Shown here: positions 30,533 through 39,600 of the stretch, piece after piece
Layout of the letters: every line of letters starts with the position of its first letter
Numbering within the stretch: the stretch's first letter is position 1
NCBI RefSeq assembly: GCF_002162315.1
Contig: NZ_CP021416.1
Coordinates: forward strand, 2,058,207 to 2,122,206
DNA length: 64,000 bases
Direction: 5' to 3'
From: Sulfurospirillum diekertiae
GTDB lineage: Bacteria > Campylobacterota > Campylobacteria > Campylobacterales > Sulfurospirillaceae
Notes under the pieces: generated by a model
Database searches by the model: none
Told to the model about the DNA's origin: nothing
Seen by the model: only the letters and a program-made list of their open reading frames with translations
Translations under genes and position numbers: made by a program

Positions 30533-32032
30533 TTATGCCAATTGGCGCACGACGTCGATAATGGAACCATCACGGTATCGAATGACCGCAACCACTTTGT
30601 CGGTGTATTTGATCTCAGCAGGGACACCACATAATGCAATCGCTCGCTCATAGAGCTCTTCCATCTCAACGATTTGAAGTCCTGCTTTTTTAAGGCGCTC
30701 TTTGAGTTCCACATTTTTAGGATTGACTGCGATGCCTTGATCGGTCACGAGCACATCAACGCTAGAGCCAGGCGTTACAATGGTATTGACCCGTTTGGTA
30801 ACGGTGGGAATACGTCCACGTGTAAGTGGCGCTACGATGATGGAGAGCTTTGCATCTGCAGCCGTGTCACTGTGTCCACCCGAAGCGCCACGGAGTAACC
30901 CTTTTGAACCAGTGATGACATTGACGTTAAAGTCAAGATCGACCTCAAGCGCACTTAAAACAACGATGTCAAGCTGACGCGTCGCAGCACCTTTGGAACT
31001 GGGGTTGGCGTATTCATTCGCGCTAATCTCAATGTGGTTTTTGTTTTCACCCAAAGATTTTGCGGCAAATTCATCAAAACTTTGGACATCCAAAAGTGTT
31101 TTAATCAGACCACGTTTGAGCATGTAAACCATCGTACCGGTGATACCACCGAGTCCAAAGCTTGCGTGGATGCCTTTTTCTTCCATCTTTTCACTTAAAA
31201 AGACAGTTGTTGCCAAAGAAGCGCCACCTGTTCCGGTTTGAATGCTAAAGCCCTCTGTAAAAAGCCCTGAATGTTCAATCACTTTTGCCGTATGACCCGC
31301 GAGTAAAAGCTCTTTAGGATTGGTCGTCATACGTGTCTCGCCCGCACCAATTTTGGAAGGATCACCCACCTCATCAACCACAACCACCGCATCTACTTGA
31401 TCTTGGGAAAGACTAGAAGGTACATTGGGATACTCTTCTAAAGATTCGCTCAGAGCGATCACATAGTTTGCGTATTGCGCATCAATCATGGCATAACCAA
31501 GTGAGCCACATTTGGAACGACCTGAGTAACCATTGGCATTACCAAAAACATCGCATACTGGTACCCCTAAAAACGCTACATCGATTTTGAGTTCACCCGT
31601 TTGAAGCAGATTCACACGTCCACCGTGAGAGTGGATTTGCACTGGTTTTTCCATCAAACCTTTGGAAATCGCTTCACCGAGTTTACTACGAAGTCCTGAA
31701 GTATAAATCTCTGTTACCACTCCATTTTTAATGTGCTCAATCACAGGATCATGCACAGAAGCAAGTGAGCTAGAAGCTAAGGTCAGGTTTTTAAAACCCA
31801 TTTTAGCGATCACATTCATCACGTTATTGAGCAGTAAGTCACCACCACGAAACGCATGGTGAAAAGAGATGGTCATACCGTCTTTCAACCCTGAACGATG
31901 AATCGCCTCTTCAATACTCAAACAGAGCTTAGCACGCCTGTCTTCACCTTTCATATGATCTTTACATGTAAAGATGGGAGCACCCACCGTTGTGAGCGTG
32001 TCTACTTTAAATTGTTTTTCAAAATCTTTCAT
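30533..32032 (-). CDS. citF: Citrate lyase alpha subunit
   Basis: Citrate:acetyl-ACP transferase, about 499 residues, exchanging acetyl for citryl on CitD. The family pattern includes the GLKDGMTISFHHAFRGGDLLLN segment near residue 50, SHGGRVNLL, and GTGGASLATTVFLSEKM. The ATG at 32032 overlaps the citE stop (ATGA), and the longer in-frame start at 32080 has no such coupling. One TTTACATGTAAA reads FTCK near residue 22. Confidence 0.93.
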   Translation of the reverse strand: MKDFEKQFKVDTLTTVGAPIFTCKDHMKGEDRRAKLCLSIEEAIHRSGLKDGMTISFHHAFRGGDLLLNNVMNVIAKMGFKNLTLASSSLASVHDPVIEHIKNGVVTEIYTSGLRSKLGEAISKGLMEKPVQIHSHGGRVNLLQTGELKIDVAFLGVPVCDVFGNANGYSGRSKCGSLGYAMIDAQYANYVIALSESLEEYPNVPSSLSQDQVDAVVVVDEVGDPSKIGAGETRMTTNPKELLLAGHTAKVIEHSGLFTEGFSIQTGTGGASLATTVFLSEKMEEKGIHASFGLGGITGTMVYMLKRGLIKTLLDVQSFDEFAAKSLGENKNHIEISANEYANPSSKGAATRQLDIVVLSALEVDLDFNVNVITGSKGLLRGASGGHSDTAADAKLSIIVAPLTRGRIPTVTKRVNTIVTPGSSVDVLVTDQGIAVNPKNVELKERLKKAGLQIVEMEELYERAIALCGVPAEIKYTDKVVAVIRYRDGSIIDVVRQLA

Positions 32033-32916
32033 TGATCTTCTCCTAAAACACCTGATGCACGGGCTAAATCCATAATCCATTCGGCTCTTAAAATAACAGG
32101 AGCATCGACCATCTTACCATCAAGTGAAATAACGCCAAGACCACGTGCTTTCGCATCTTTTGCAGCTTCTAACACTTCAATCGCCCAGTTAATATTTTTC
32201 TGTGATGGCGCAAAAGCGCTATGAAGCCATGGAATTTGGTTTGGATTAATCAATGATTTACCATCAAATCCAAGCCCTTTGATATAATCCACTTCGTGCA
32301 TAAAACCTTCTTTATCTTTGACATCGGAAAAGACGGAGTCAAACGCACCAATTTTTGCGGCACGTGCCGCAAGTAAGATTTGGTTACGTGCCGCCATAAG
32401 CTCATTTCCCTCTTTGGTACGTTGCGTATGAAGATCACGTACAAAGTCCTCTGCCCCTAAAGCAATACCCATCATACGTTTTGAACATCTGGCGATATCT
32501 ACTGCATTAACCACACCTAGCGCACTTTCAATGGCGGCTAAAAGCATCGTCTTTTTCCCTTGCCCAATGCGATTTTCAATATGTGAAATCTCTTGCTCCA
32601 TCTCTAAAACATCATCTACTGTATCGGTTTTAGGAAGACGAATAATATCCACCCCTCCTCTGATAGCTGCTTCTAAATCTAAGAGACCAAACGGGGAATT
32701 GAGAGGATTGACACGAACGGCAGTTTCAATATCTTTATAGGTAAAATGTTGCAACGCATGGAAAACCATCATACGTGCAGAATCTTTTTCACTGAGTGCC
32801 ACAGAGTCTTCAAGATCAAACATGACGGTGTCTGGCTTATAAATAAACGCGTTACAGACCATTCCGGTGTTAGACCCTGGCACAAACAACATACTTCTTC
32901 GTAATTTCTGTTTCAT
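32029..32916 (-). CDS. citE: Citrate lyase beta subunit (citryl-ACP lyase)
   Basis: Cleaves citryl-ACP to oxaloacetate and acetyl-ACP. The protein is 295 residues with RRSMLFVPGSN at the start, VMFDLEDSVALSEKDSAR with the metal/CoA-binding region, VRVNPLNS and LGAEDFVRDL. The start at 32916 overlaps the citD stop by 4 bases; five extra residues would come from the in-frame ATG at 32931. Confidence 0.95.
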   Translation of the reverse strand: MKQKLRRSMLFVPGSNTGMVCNAFIYKPDTVMFDLEDSVALSEKDSARMMVFHALQHFTYKDIETAVRVNPLNSPFGLLDLEAAIRGGVDIIRLPKTDTVDDVLEMEQEISHIENRIGQGKKTMLLAAIESALGVVNAVDIARCSKRMMGIALGAEDFVRDLHTQRTKEGNELMAARNQILLAARAAKIGAFDSVFSDVKDKEGFMHEVDYIKGLGFDGKSLINPNQIPWLHSAFAPSQKNINWAIEVLEAAKDAKARGLGVISLDGKMVDAPVILRAEWIMDLARASGVLGEDQ

Positions 32917-33212
32917 GATAACATACTCCAATCGGGCTCAGCTTGTGATAAAGCTCTTAAAATAGCAGTTTGAACACGCGCTTTAATCACATAATCAAGT
33001 GCACCTTTGTCTTGAACAATGAGTTTAATGCTATCCACTTTCATTGCCTTGACCGTCTCCAAGATAAGTGATCGTATAGCATCGCCATAGATCTCTTCGA
33101 CACTACTTTCCAACTCAATTACGATTTCTTTCTCTTCGATGGGCATTACGCGAACAAAAGCATCGCTCGATTCCAGTGTTCCCGCATGCGCAGTCTCTAG
33201 TTTTTTGCTCAT
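32913..33212 (-). CDS. citD: Citrate lyase acyl carrier protein (gamma subunit)
   Basis: A 99-residue carrier of the citrate lyase prosthetic group. AHAGTLESSDAFVRV places the attachment Ser at residue 15, equivalent to Ser14 in E. coli CitD. GDAIRSLILETV and DKGALDYVIKARVQTA are conserved. It is coupled by 4-base overlaps to citC upstream and citE downstream. Confidence 0.94.
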   Translation of the reverse strand: MSKKLETAHAGTLESSDAFVRVMPIEEKEIVIELESSVEEIYGDAIRSLILETVKAMKVDSIKLIVQDKGALDYVIKARVQTAILRALSQAEPDWSMLS

Positions 33213-34228
33213 TTTACTTCCTCTTTAGACATCATTTTCGCAATCAACGCATACGTTGTCGGAGGGACCAAAGGGAGGATCTCTTCCAAACGATTTTCAT
33301 GCATTAATTTCCTGACTCTCGAAGCCGAAATTGGCTCACCACCGTACTCAATGCGTCCTAACTCTACCACCTCAATGGGTGGAAATTCACTTGGGCGGAC
33401 GAGTAGCTTTTTCATCTGCTGATTGTACTCATTTGTCACGGTACAGAAAGGTTCAACGCCTACATATCGGTGCGTAATGCCCAATTGTGGGGCAAGATGA
33501 TTTCTAAAGATATTCAGATCCAACTCCGTATAAAGTGAATCAATCTGGCGTTTGTCCTTAATAAAATAGGTCGGAAACGTCGCTTTAGAAATAATATAGT
33601 CTGAACCCTCATGTATCGTGAGGTTTTCAAGATCTTCCAGGCCTTCACAAATCAGGCGGTAACGATCTTTAAACGTAAAGAAGGAAGCATCTTCCTTCAC
33701 CACAAACAGATGTACCCATTCGGAGCGTTCACACGCTTGCTCCACCAAATAACGATGCCCTAAGGTAAACGGATTTGCATTCATCACAATGCTACCAACC
33801 ACATCACCGGTATGTTTATACTTACGCAATCTTTTTTTATACAGATCGATATTATAGCTGTTCTCCATCAAAATAACGTGATGATTTGCTTGTTCGATAT
33901 ACTTAAAGCCACACGATTCAAATACCTCCTGATAATCTGGCTTCGTAAATAAAAACAGATCATGCCTTCCTTCACGAAATGCCACCTTTAAAAGTTCACT
34001 CATGAGACTGAGCGCCAAGCCTTCTCCACGCATACTTTCATCCAGTGCAATGTTCTTAAGCACTCGACCACTTAGACCTCCGCACGCTACAATACGGTCA
34101 TCTTCTTTGGCAATCACAAAAATTTCAACATCTTCTGACATCTCTAAATCAACACTTTGCAAGAAGTCATTGATCTTTTGTCTTCTTACGGTACTGGTTT
34201 GAGGGACTTCAGAAAAAACAAAACTCAT
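33209..34228 (-). CDS. citC: [Citrate (pro-3S)-lyase] ligase
   Basis: Acetylates the CitD prosthetic group with acetate and ATP to switch citrate lyase on. The 339 residues include a GNAT-like N-terminal domain (VACGGLSGRVLKNIALDESM), then a nucleotidyltransferase domain with MNANPFTLGHRYLVEQA (HxGH-type motif) and ISASRVRKLM near the C-terminus. Both ends overlap neighbours by 4 bases. Confidence 0.94.
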   Translation of the reverse strand: MSFVFSEVPQTSTVRRQKINDFLQSVDLEMSEDVEIFVIAKEDDRIVACGGLSGRVLKNIALDESMRGEGLALSLMSELLKVAFREGRHDLFLFTKPDYQEVFESCGFKYIEQANHHVILMENSYNIDLYKKRLRKYKHTGDVVGSIVMNANPFTLGHRYLVEQACERSEWVHLFVVKEDASFFTFKDRYRLICEGLEDLENLTIHEGSDYIISKATFPTYFIKDKRQIDSLYTELDLNIFRNHLAPQLGITHRYVGVEPFCTVTNEYNQQMKKLLVRPSEFPPIEVVELGRIEYGGEPISASRVRKLMHENRLEEILPLVPPTTYALIAKMMSKEEVK

Positions 34229-35334
34229 CGACCCTCTTTCTTATGCAACACCTTCACAAACATGGGCGCAACACTCATGACCAACAACATCCTCACAATA
34301 TGATGAAGGGCAACATACGGCAAATTTGCCCCTACAATAATGGCGATCACATTCATCTCTGACTGCCCGCCGGGAGAAAAGGCTAACATAATCGAGAGCA
34401 GTGGAAAATCAGTCATCCATGAAACAATCGCAATAAAAAGGGATGAGACGATCAGTAAAACGAAAAAATAGCCTAACGTTTGCGCTAAAACTTTGACAAT
34501 CTCTTTAAGTGTAACCCCCACAAACACAAAACCAACCGTAGTACCTAAAATGAGTTGAATGACTTTAATCACTTCATTAGGAGGACGTGAATAGACAAGC
34601 CCTGAGCCATAAATCAGTGCGCCTAAAAACATCGGACCAATCATCGTACCACCCGGAATTTTGAGCTTTAAAGCACCCCACCAGCCTAAAAGTGCACAGA
34701 AAGTTAGGATAATCATATCGTGAGGATCACTGTTTAAAAGCGGTTGAGTGATGCTTGCTCTACCATCTAACGAAACATGCGACATCGCTTGAATAATAAA
34801 GGGAAGTGTAAAAACGATAAACAGCAGTCGTGACGATTGAGTGAGTGTCACTCTATAGACATTGGCACCCATCGATTCAGCCAACATGACCATTTCAAGC
34901 AGTCCTCCTGGCATGGCACTAAAATAGGCTGTCATCTTATCAAACTTCAGCCACTTCCAATAATAGAGCATGCCACAAAAGGTGACGACAATGACAAAAG
35001 GAAGAATTAAAACGAGACTGGAGATAAAATCACCCAAATACTTCAAAATATCGGGATGAAAAGCACTCCCAATAGTAATGCCTAAAACGGCGCGTGCAGG
35101 AGCGGAAAACATTTTAGGAGAACGAAGAGAAAGAGCCTCAAAACGACTGGCAATAGCAATGGCAACAATAGCACCCAAAAGCCATGGTAAAGGCGTTTTT
35201 AAATACGAAAAGATTATGGCACCTATTAACCCTATTAACAATGATGTTAGAAGAGGAAGAGAGCGTTTAAGCCATGGCATTGAATAATCCAAAAATAGTT
35301 TAGGTAAACCCAAAAATAGTATCTTCTTTTTCAT
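34225..35334 (-). CDS. AbrB-family membrane transporter, first gene of the citrate lyase operon
   Basis: 369 residues with about ten hydrophobic segments. It carries two AbrB-like repeats, marked by LPWLLGAIVAIAIASRFE and FSAMPGGLLEMVMLAES in the first and FSPGGQSEMNVIAIIVGAN in the second. Family members have been linked to various exports, but no substrate is firm. Position upstream of and overlapping citC (ATGA) suggests citrate or a product of its cleavage as cargo. This is inference. The start may be at 35334 or at the ATG at 35280; neither has a clear ribosome site. Confidence 0.7.
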   Translation of the reverse strand: MKKKILFLGLPKLFLDYSMPWLKRSLPLLTSLLIGLIGAIIFSYLKTPLPWLLGAIVAIAIASRFEALSLRSPKMFSAPARAVLGITIGSAFHPDILKYLGDFISSLVLILPFVIVVTFCGMLYYWKWLKFDKMTAYFSAMPGGLLEMVMLAESMGANVYRVTLTQSSRLLFIVFTLPFIIQAMSHVSLDGRASITQPLLNSDPHDMIILTFCALLGWWGALKLKIPGGTMIGPMFLGALIYGSGLVYSRPPNEVIKVIQLILGTTVGFVFVGVTLKEIVKVLAQTLGYFFVLLIVSSLFIAIVSWMTDFPLLSIMLAFSPGGQSEMNVIAIIVGANLPYVALHHIVRMLLVMSVAPMFVKVLHKKEGR

Positions 35335-35461
35335 TAAGAAGAGATAATGAAAAAGAGTAGAAAAATGGCTAAAAATGGTCTTTTTGATGCGTATAAACGC
35401 GATTTAAGAGAGGATAACACTACTCCAATACAGCCCTTCTCATTCTTTACATGTAAAGATA

Positions 35462-36655
35462 TTAGGAGCAAAGTATTCGTTGTAATTTTAAGCCAAAATA
35501 AAACGTAGATACAACAATTAACGACAAAAGAATTAAGAAAGCATCCCAGCCTAAATACTGATAAAAAACACCCGGAGCAAATGTTCCTACGGTTCCACCT
35601 GCATAATAAAAAGAGAGATACAATCCATTGGAAATGGCACGGTTTTCAAGCGCTAGTTTGCTAATAAGTCCTGAAGCTACAGAATGAATAATAAAAAAGC
35701 CTGCACAAAAGACAAACATACCGCCAAACATCACCATGTAGTTATTCACATGAAACACTTGTAATCCTACAAGGTAGGTAAAAATACCGATGATAATCGT
35801 CTTAGTCTCATTTCCAAAAAGACGGATCATCCATAAAACACGAATGGAGATAATAAAACCGATGATATACCCCGCATACATCATGCCTACTTTTCCATAC
35901 CCAATCGTTGAACTGAGATTTTTAAGTTGAAAAGGCAAAAAATTAAGCAGTGCTTGAAAAACAAAGAAGATAAAAAACATCAGGGCATAAATGTTAAAAA
36001 ACGTTTTGTTTTTCAATATATCCAATACTTGGGAACGTTTTGGTTTGACAAAATCCACTTTGAGTTCTTCGCTAAGAAAACTCAGGGCTCCAAACATCAC
36101 AATTAACGCTACCCCTAAGAAAACAAAAAAGAGCCTCCAACCAAACAGATCACTGAGTATACCTGAAAGCAGTCGCCCTAAAAATCCCCCCAAAATCGTT
36201 GCACCAATGTAGTAGCCTATAGACTGTTGCACCTTCTCTTTGGGCGTAATAAAGCCAATATAACTCATTAAAGAGGTCAAGACGGCAGGAATCAAAATAC
36301 CCTGTAAAGCACGAATAGCAAGCAATACAGAATACGTACTGCTCCATGAAAAACAAAGCTCTAAAATTCCTAACATTAAAACAGCATTTCTCAAAAAGAG
36401 TTTGGATGAAAACGTCTCCAAAATATAACCATAAAAAATAGGCGCAAAACCTAGTGGCAACATAATGACCGTGGTAAAGATGACCGCCTCAAAACGGCTT
36501 AAGTCAAACTCTTTTTCAAAAAGCGGTTGGATGGGCTGAACAGCGTAGAGGGTACAAAGGGTAAAGATCGTACAAAGATAAATGATAAGGAGTTGGTGGT
36601 GAATAAGAAAATAAGAAAGGGAGCCTTTGCCCCCTTCTCTATTTATAATTGTCAA
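35462..36655 (-). CDS. MFS transporter (YnfM-like), start uncertain
   Basis: About 397 residues with 12 membrane helices. It contains LYAVQPIQPLFEKEFDLSR after helix 1, GRLLSGILSDLFGWR in the loop 4-5 region, and a late segment SNGLYLSFYYAGGTVGTFAPG. The frame has no ATG or GTG near the first helix. TTG codons at 36661 and 36655 overlap the last codons of the phosphoribosyltransferase and are the best available starts, which would mean translational coupling through an intervening hairpin. A misread base near the start is also possible. A TTTACATGTAAA copy lies 4 bases past its stop, with CTTTACATGTAAAG extended to 16 symmetrical bases. Confidence 0.72.
   Translation of the reverse strand: MTIINREGGKGSLSYFLIHHQLLIIYLCTIFTLCTLYAVQPIQPLFEKEFDLSRFEAVIFTTVIMLPLGFAPIFYGYILETFSSKLFLRNAVLMLGILELCFSWSSTYSVLLAIRALQGILIPAVLTSLMSYIGFITPKEKVQQSIGYYIGATILGGFLGRLLSGILSDLFGWRLFFVFLGVALIVMFGALSFLSEELKVDFVKPKRSQVLDILKNKTFFNIYALMFFIFFVFQALLNFLPFQLKNLSSTIGYGKVGMMYAGYIIGFIISIRVLWMIRLFGNETKTIIIGIFTYLVGLQVFHVNNYMVMFGGMFVFCAGFFIIHSVASGLISKLALENRAISNGLYLSFYYAGGTVGTFAPGVFYQYLGWDAFLILLSLIVVSTFYFGLKLQRILCS
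36617..36636 (-). terminator. Hairpin after the purine phosphoribosyltransferase
   Basis: On the minus strand AAGGGGGC pairs with GCTCCCTT around a 4-base loop (one G-T pair), followed by a T-rich tail (TCTTATTTTCTT). It starts 3 bases beyond the phosphoribosyltransferase stop. It also lies inside the apparent 5' part of the MFS frame. Confidence 0.5.
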
Positions 36656-37088
36656 TTTCAAAATCCCAGAAAAACTTAATCCACTCGGTTGTTTCACGAG
36701 CAGTAAAATCGGGACGAAGCAACGCTTTTTCTTTGTAAAATACCGAAGCAATTTTAAAATCAATTTCAGGGTATTGTGCCCTCAAAACACGCTCTATCTC
36801 GATCATCGTCTCACCACTGTCAATGATATCATCAACAATAATAACACGTTTGGCTCTGCTTAAATCAGGGATATTAAAGATGTTGATGGTATCTAGCTTC
36901 CTCGTCTCTTCATAATGCACCGAATTGATGGAGTAAAGGTCGCGCATCTCCAACGCTACTGCTAAAAAATGACCTAAGGTCATACCACCACGAGCCACCG
37001 CCAAAATAACATCAGGCGCATAAGGCTTGATCTCTTTTGCAAGGGTGTTCACATCTTCTTTAAACTCTTCATAACTGTAGTAACGCAA
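36639..37088 (-). CDS. Purine phosphoribosyltransferase (Gpt/xanthine-guanine type)
   Basis: 149 residues. VIIVDDIIDSGETM near residue 80 is the PRPP-binding motif, and LAVARGGMTLGHFLAVALEM near residue 29 is the pyrophosphate loop. It converts a free purine base plus PRPP to the nucleotide. The start is a TTG at 37088 with AGGAAGGA eight bases upstream, and it begins 1 base after the permease stop. That linkage indicates purine salvage; exact base specificity is not visible. Confidence 0.82.
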   Translation of the reverse strand: MRYYSYEEFKEDVNTLAKEIKPYAPDVILAVARGGMTLGHFLAVALEMRDLYSINSVHYEETRKLDTINIFNIPDLSRAKRVIIVDDIIDSGETMIEIERVLRAQYPEIDFKIASVFYKEKALLRPDFTARETTEWIKFFWDFEIDNYK

Positions 37089-37089
37089 A

Positions 37090-38382
37090 TTAATGTCCTT
37101 CCTGTACGATAAATACGGTTAAACTGACAAACGTCAGAAACAAAATTCCAAAGTTAATATCTTTAAACTCTTTTTTGATCAATTTGATGAGTACATATGA
37201 AATCAAACCAAATGCCAAACCGTTGGTAATTGAAAAGGTTAAAGGCATCATAATGACAATCAAGAAAGTCGAAACTGCAATGGCGGTATCTTTAAAATTA
37301 ATGTGGGAAAGCTCGCCAAACATCAAAACACCGACCATGACCAAAACAGGATAGATCGCGTTTTCAGGAATAGCTTTAAACAAAGGCATCATAAACAATG
37401 TCAATACAAAACAAAGTCCCGTCACCACTGCCGTTAATCCTGTTCGTCCCCCCTCTTCAACACCTGCCGCACTTTCAACAAATGCCGTTGTCGTTGAAAC
37501 ACCTACCACCGCACACACGGTACTTGCAAGGGCATCTACTTCTAATGTTTTTTGAAGCTCTTTTCCATCATCTTTAAAAAGCCCTGCACGGAACCCAACG
37601 CCTGCAAGCGTTCCTAAGGAGTCAAACAAATCGGTAATCAAAAAAGTAATAACTACAGGGAACAAAGAAAAGGTCAATGCACTTTTAACATCAAGTTCAA
37701 AGGCAATAGGACTCACTGAAGCAGGTAGTGAGAAAAATTCTGTTGGGTAAGGAGCGATGCCTAAGACCCATGCCACAATGGCCGTTGCGACAACAGCTAA
37801 GATAAATGCGCCTTTGAGTTTCCATGAGTAGAATGCAAACACTAAAACAAGGCCTAAAACACCCAGCAATACACTTGGGTTTTTAAAATTGCCTACGCCC
37901 ACTAAAACCGCAGGATTGGCAATGACCATCCCCATACTTTTAAGCCCAATAAAGGCAATAAATGAGCCAATACCCGCACTAATCGCACGTCTAAGATCGT
38001 GTGGCACACTCTTCATAATCCACACCCGAAGCGGGGTTAAAGAGAGAACGAGGAACAAAAGACCTGAAAGAAATACAACACCAAGAGCGGTTTGCCAAGG
38101 CACTTTCATACCTAAAACCAAACCAAACGTAAAATAAGCATTAAGTCCCATACCAACGCTCATGGCAATAGGCGTATTTGCCCAAAGACCATTAAGAATG
38201 GATGAAAAAATCGTGATCAAAGCCGTTGCGGTGATCAACGCTTCCATTGGCATACCTGTTTTACTCATAATAATAGCATTGACAGGTACGATGTACATCA
38301 TGGTCAAAAACGTCGTAAACCCAGCCGTAAACTCGGTTTTAACCGTTGTACCATTTTTTTCCAGTTTGAAAAAGTCCACCAA
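37090..38382 (-). CDS. NCS2-family purine permease (AzgA type)
   Basis: 430 residues with about 13 membrane segments. TEFTAGFTTFLTMMYIVPVNA near the start and GVSTTTAFVESAAGVEEGGRTGLTAVV near residue 295 are typical of the AzgA guanine/hypoxanthine/adenine permease branch. It imports a purine base for the phosphoribosyltransferase one base downstream. Confidence 0.88.
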   Translation of the reverse strand: MVDFFKLEKNGTTVKTEFTAGFTTFLTMMYIVPVNAIIMSKTGMPMEALITATALITIFSSILNGLWANTPIAMSVGMGLNAYFTFGLVLGMKVPWQTALGVVFLSGLLFLVLSLTPLRVWIMKSVPHDLRRAISAGIGSFIAFIGLKSMGMVIANPAVLVGVGNFKNPSVLLGVLGLVLVFAFYSWKLKGAFILAVVATAIVAWVLGIAPYPTEFFSLPASVSPIAFELDVKSALTFSLFPVVITFLITDLFDSLGTLAGVGFRAGLFKDDGKELQKTLEVDALASTVCAVVGVSTTTAFVESAAGVEEGGRTGLTAVVTGLCFVLTLFMMPLFKAIPENAIYPVLVMVGVLMFGELSHINFKDTAIAVSTFLIVIMMPLTFSITNGLAFGLISYVLIKLIKKEFKDINFGILFLTFVSLTVFIVQEGH

Positions 38383-38405
38383 AGTAGATCCTTTAAATTA
38401 AGATA

Positions 38406-39470
38406 TTAATACGTCTTGAGTTCGTTATAGAGACTATCGCGTTCCACGGCAGTAAAACCGCTCGTTTCGATCAACTCTAAAATACTTTGCATTCCAAGGC
38501 CTTTGGCACTGTTAGCACCTGCGGCAGATTGGATAGATTCCACTTCAATCGTACCATCCAGATCATCCGCGCCATATTCCATGGCAACAAGAGCGAGATT
38601 GATCGTTGAAGTTGCCCAGTAGGCTTTGATGTGGTTGATATTATCAAGCATCAAACGGCTGATGGCAAAGGTTTTAAGAATTTCGGTAGAGCTTAAAAAA
38701 TCGTCTACATGTAAATAGTTATTGTCACGTTGATAGACAAGAGGAATAAATGCATTAAAGCCATGAGTGCGATCTTGTAGGTCACGAAGACGAAGCATAT
38801 GATCGATGCGGTGTTCGCGTTTTTCCACATGCCCGAAAAGCATCGTGGCATTGGACTCATGCCCTTTTTTGTGCCAAAGTTCATGAATATGCAACCACTC
38901 CGTTGAGCTGACTTTTCCTTTGCAGATGTACTCACGCACACCCTCATCAAAAATTTCAGCACCACCACCGGGCATCGAATCCACACCATGCGCAATCATC
39001 TTGTCAATGACTTCTTCGAAACTGAGATGATATTCTGTTGCCAAAAAATTGATCTCAGCTGCTGTCAAAGCCTTTACATGTAAATGAGGGAAACGCTCTT
39101 TGATTTTAGAAAAAATCTCCAAATACCACTCAAGTCCCGTGGCAGGATTGTGCGCAGAGACCACGTGCACTTCGGTAATGTGGTTGTCTTTCACGGAGTG
39201 ATCTAAAATCTTTAAAATCTCTTCGTGGGTCATCGTGTAGGGGTTGGGATTTTTACGGTTGGCAGAAAAAGCGCAAAATTTGCAGATGTCTTTGCAGATA
39301 TTGGTGGGATTAATATGTCGGTTGACATTGAAAAAAACTTTGTTTCCATGAAGATTTTTGCGTCTTTGGTTAGCATATTTACCTAACGTAAAGAGGTCAA
39401 GATCGTAGAGCGCTATACCATCTTCAAGGCTTAAGCGTTCGTTATTTTCGAGTTTTTCGATAAGCGTCAT
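38406..39470 (-). CDS. mqnE: Aminofutalosine synthase (radical SAM)
   Basis: A key enzyme of the futalosine route to menaquinone. It joins a 3-enolpyruvyl-benzoate intermediate to an adenosyl radical. The 354 residues carry the CKDICKFCAF iron-sulfur motif (CX3CX2C) near residue 60, VHVVSAHNPATGLEW and the SMPGGGAEIFDE segment. It matches the menaquinone-dependent respiration of Campylobacterota. It is upstream of the purine genes on the same strand. One TTTACATGTAAA (LHVK) and one near copy (LHVD) lie inside. Confidence 0.92.
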   Translation of the reverse strand: MTLIEKLENNERLSLEDGIALYDLDLFTLGKYANQRRKNLHGNKVFFNVNRHINPTNICKDICKFCAFSANRKNPNPYTMTHEEILKILDHSVKDNHITEVHVVSAHNPATGLEWYLEIFSKIKERFPHLHVKALTAAEINFLATEYHLSFEEVIDKMIAHGVDSMPGGGAEIFDEGVREYICKGKVSSTEWLHIHELWHKKGHESNATMLFGHVEKREHRIDHMLRLRDLQDRTHGFNAFIPLVYQRDNNYLHVDDFLSSTEILKTFAISRLMLDNINHIKAYWATSTINLALVAMEYGADDLDGTIEVESIQSAAGANSAKGLGMQSILELIETSGFTAVERDSLYNELKTY

Positions 39471-39547
39471 AGGTTACTTTCATCATTTGAAATAAAGATG
39501 GATTTTAGCAACTTTTTTTGTAAAGAGAGGTTAAAAATTTCAAAGTA

Positions 39548-39597
39548 CAAAAGAAGGGAAGAAAAGTACCATAAGGAGACTCTCTTCTTCCCTCTTA
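39548..39597 (-). terminator. Candidate terminator after trpB
   Basis: On the minus strand GGGAAGAA and TTCTTCCC form an 8-bp stem over a loop of about 25 bases, followed by TTCTTTTGT. It begins 4 bases beyond the trpB stop. The large loop makes this moderate evidence. Confidence 0.45.
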
Positions 39598-39600
39598 AGC

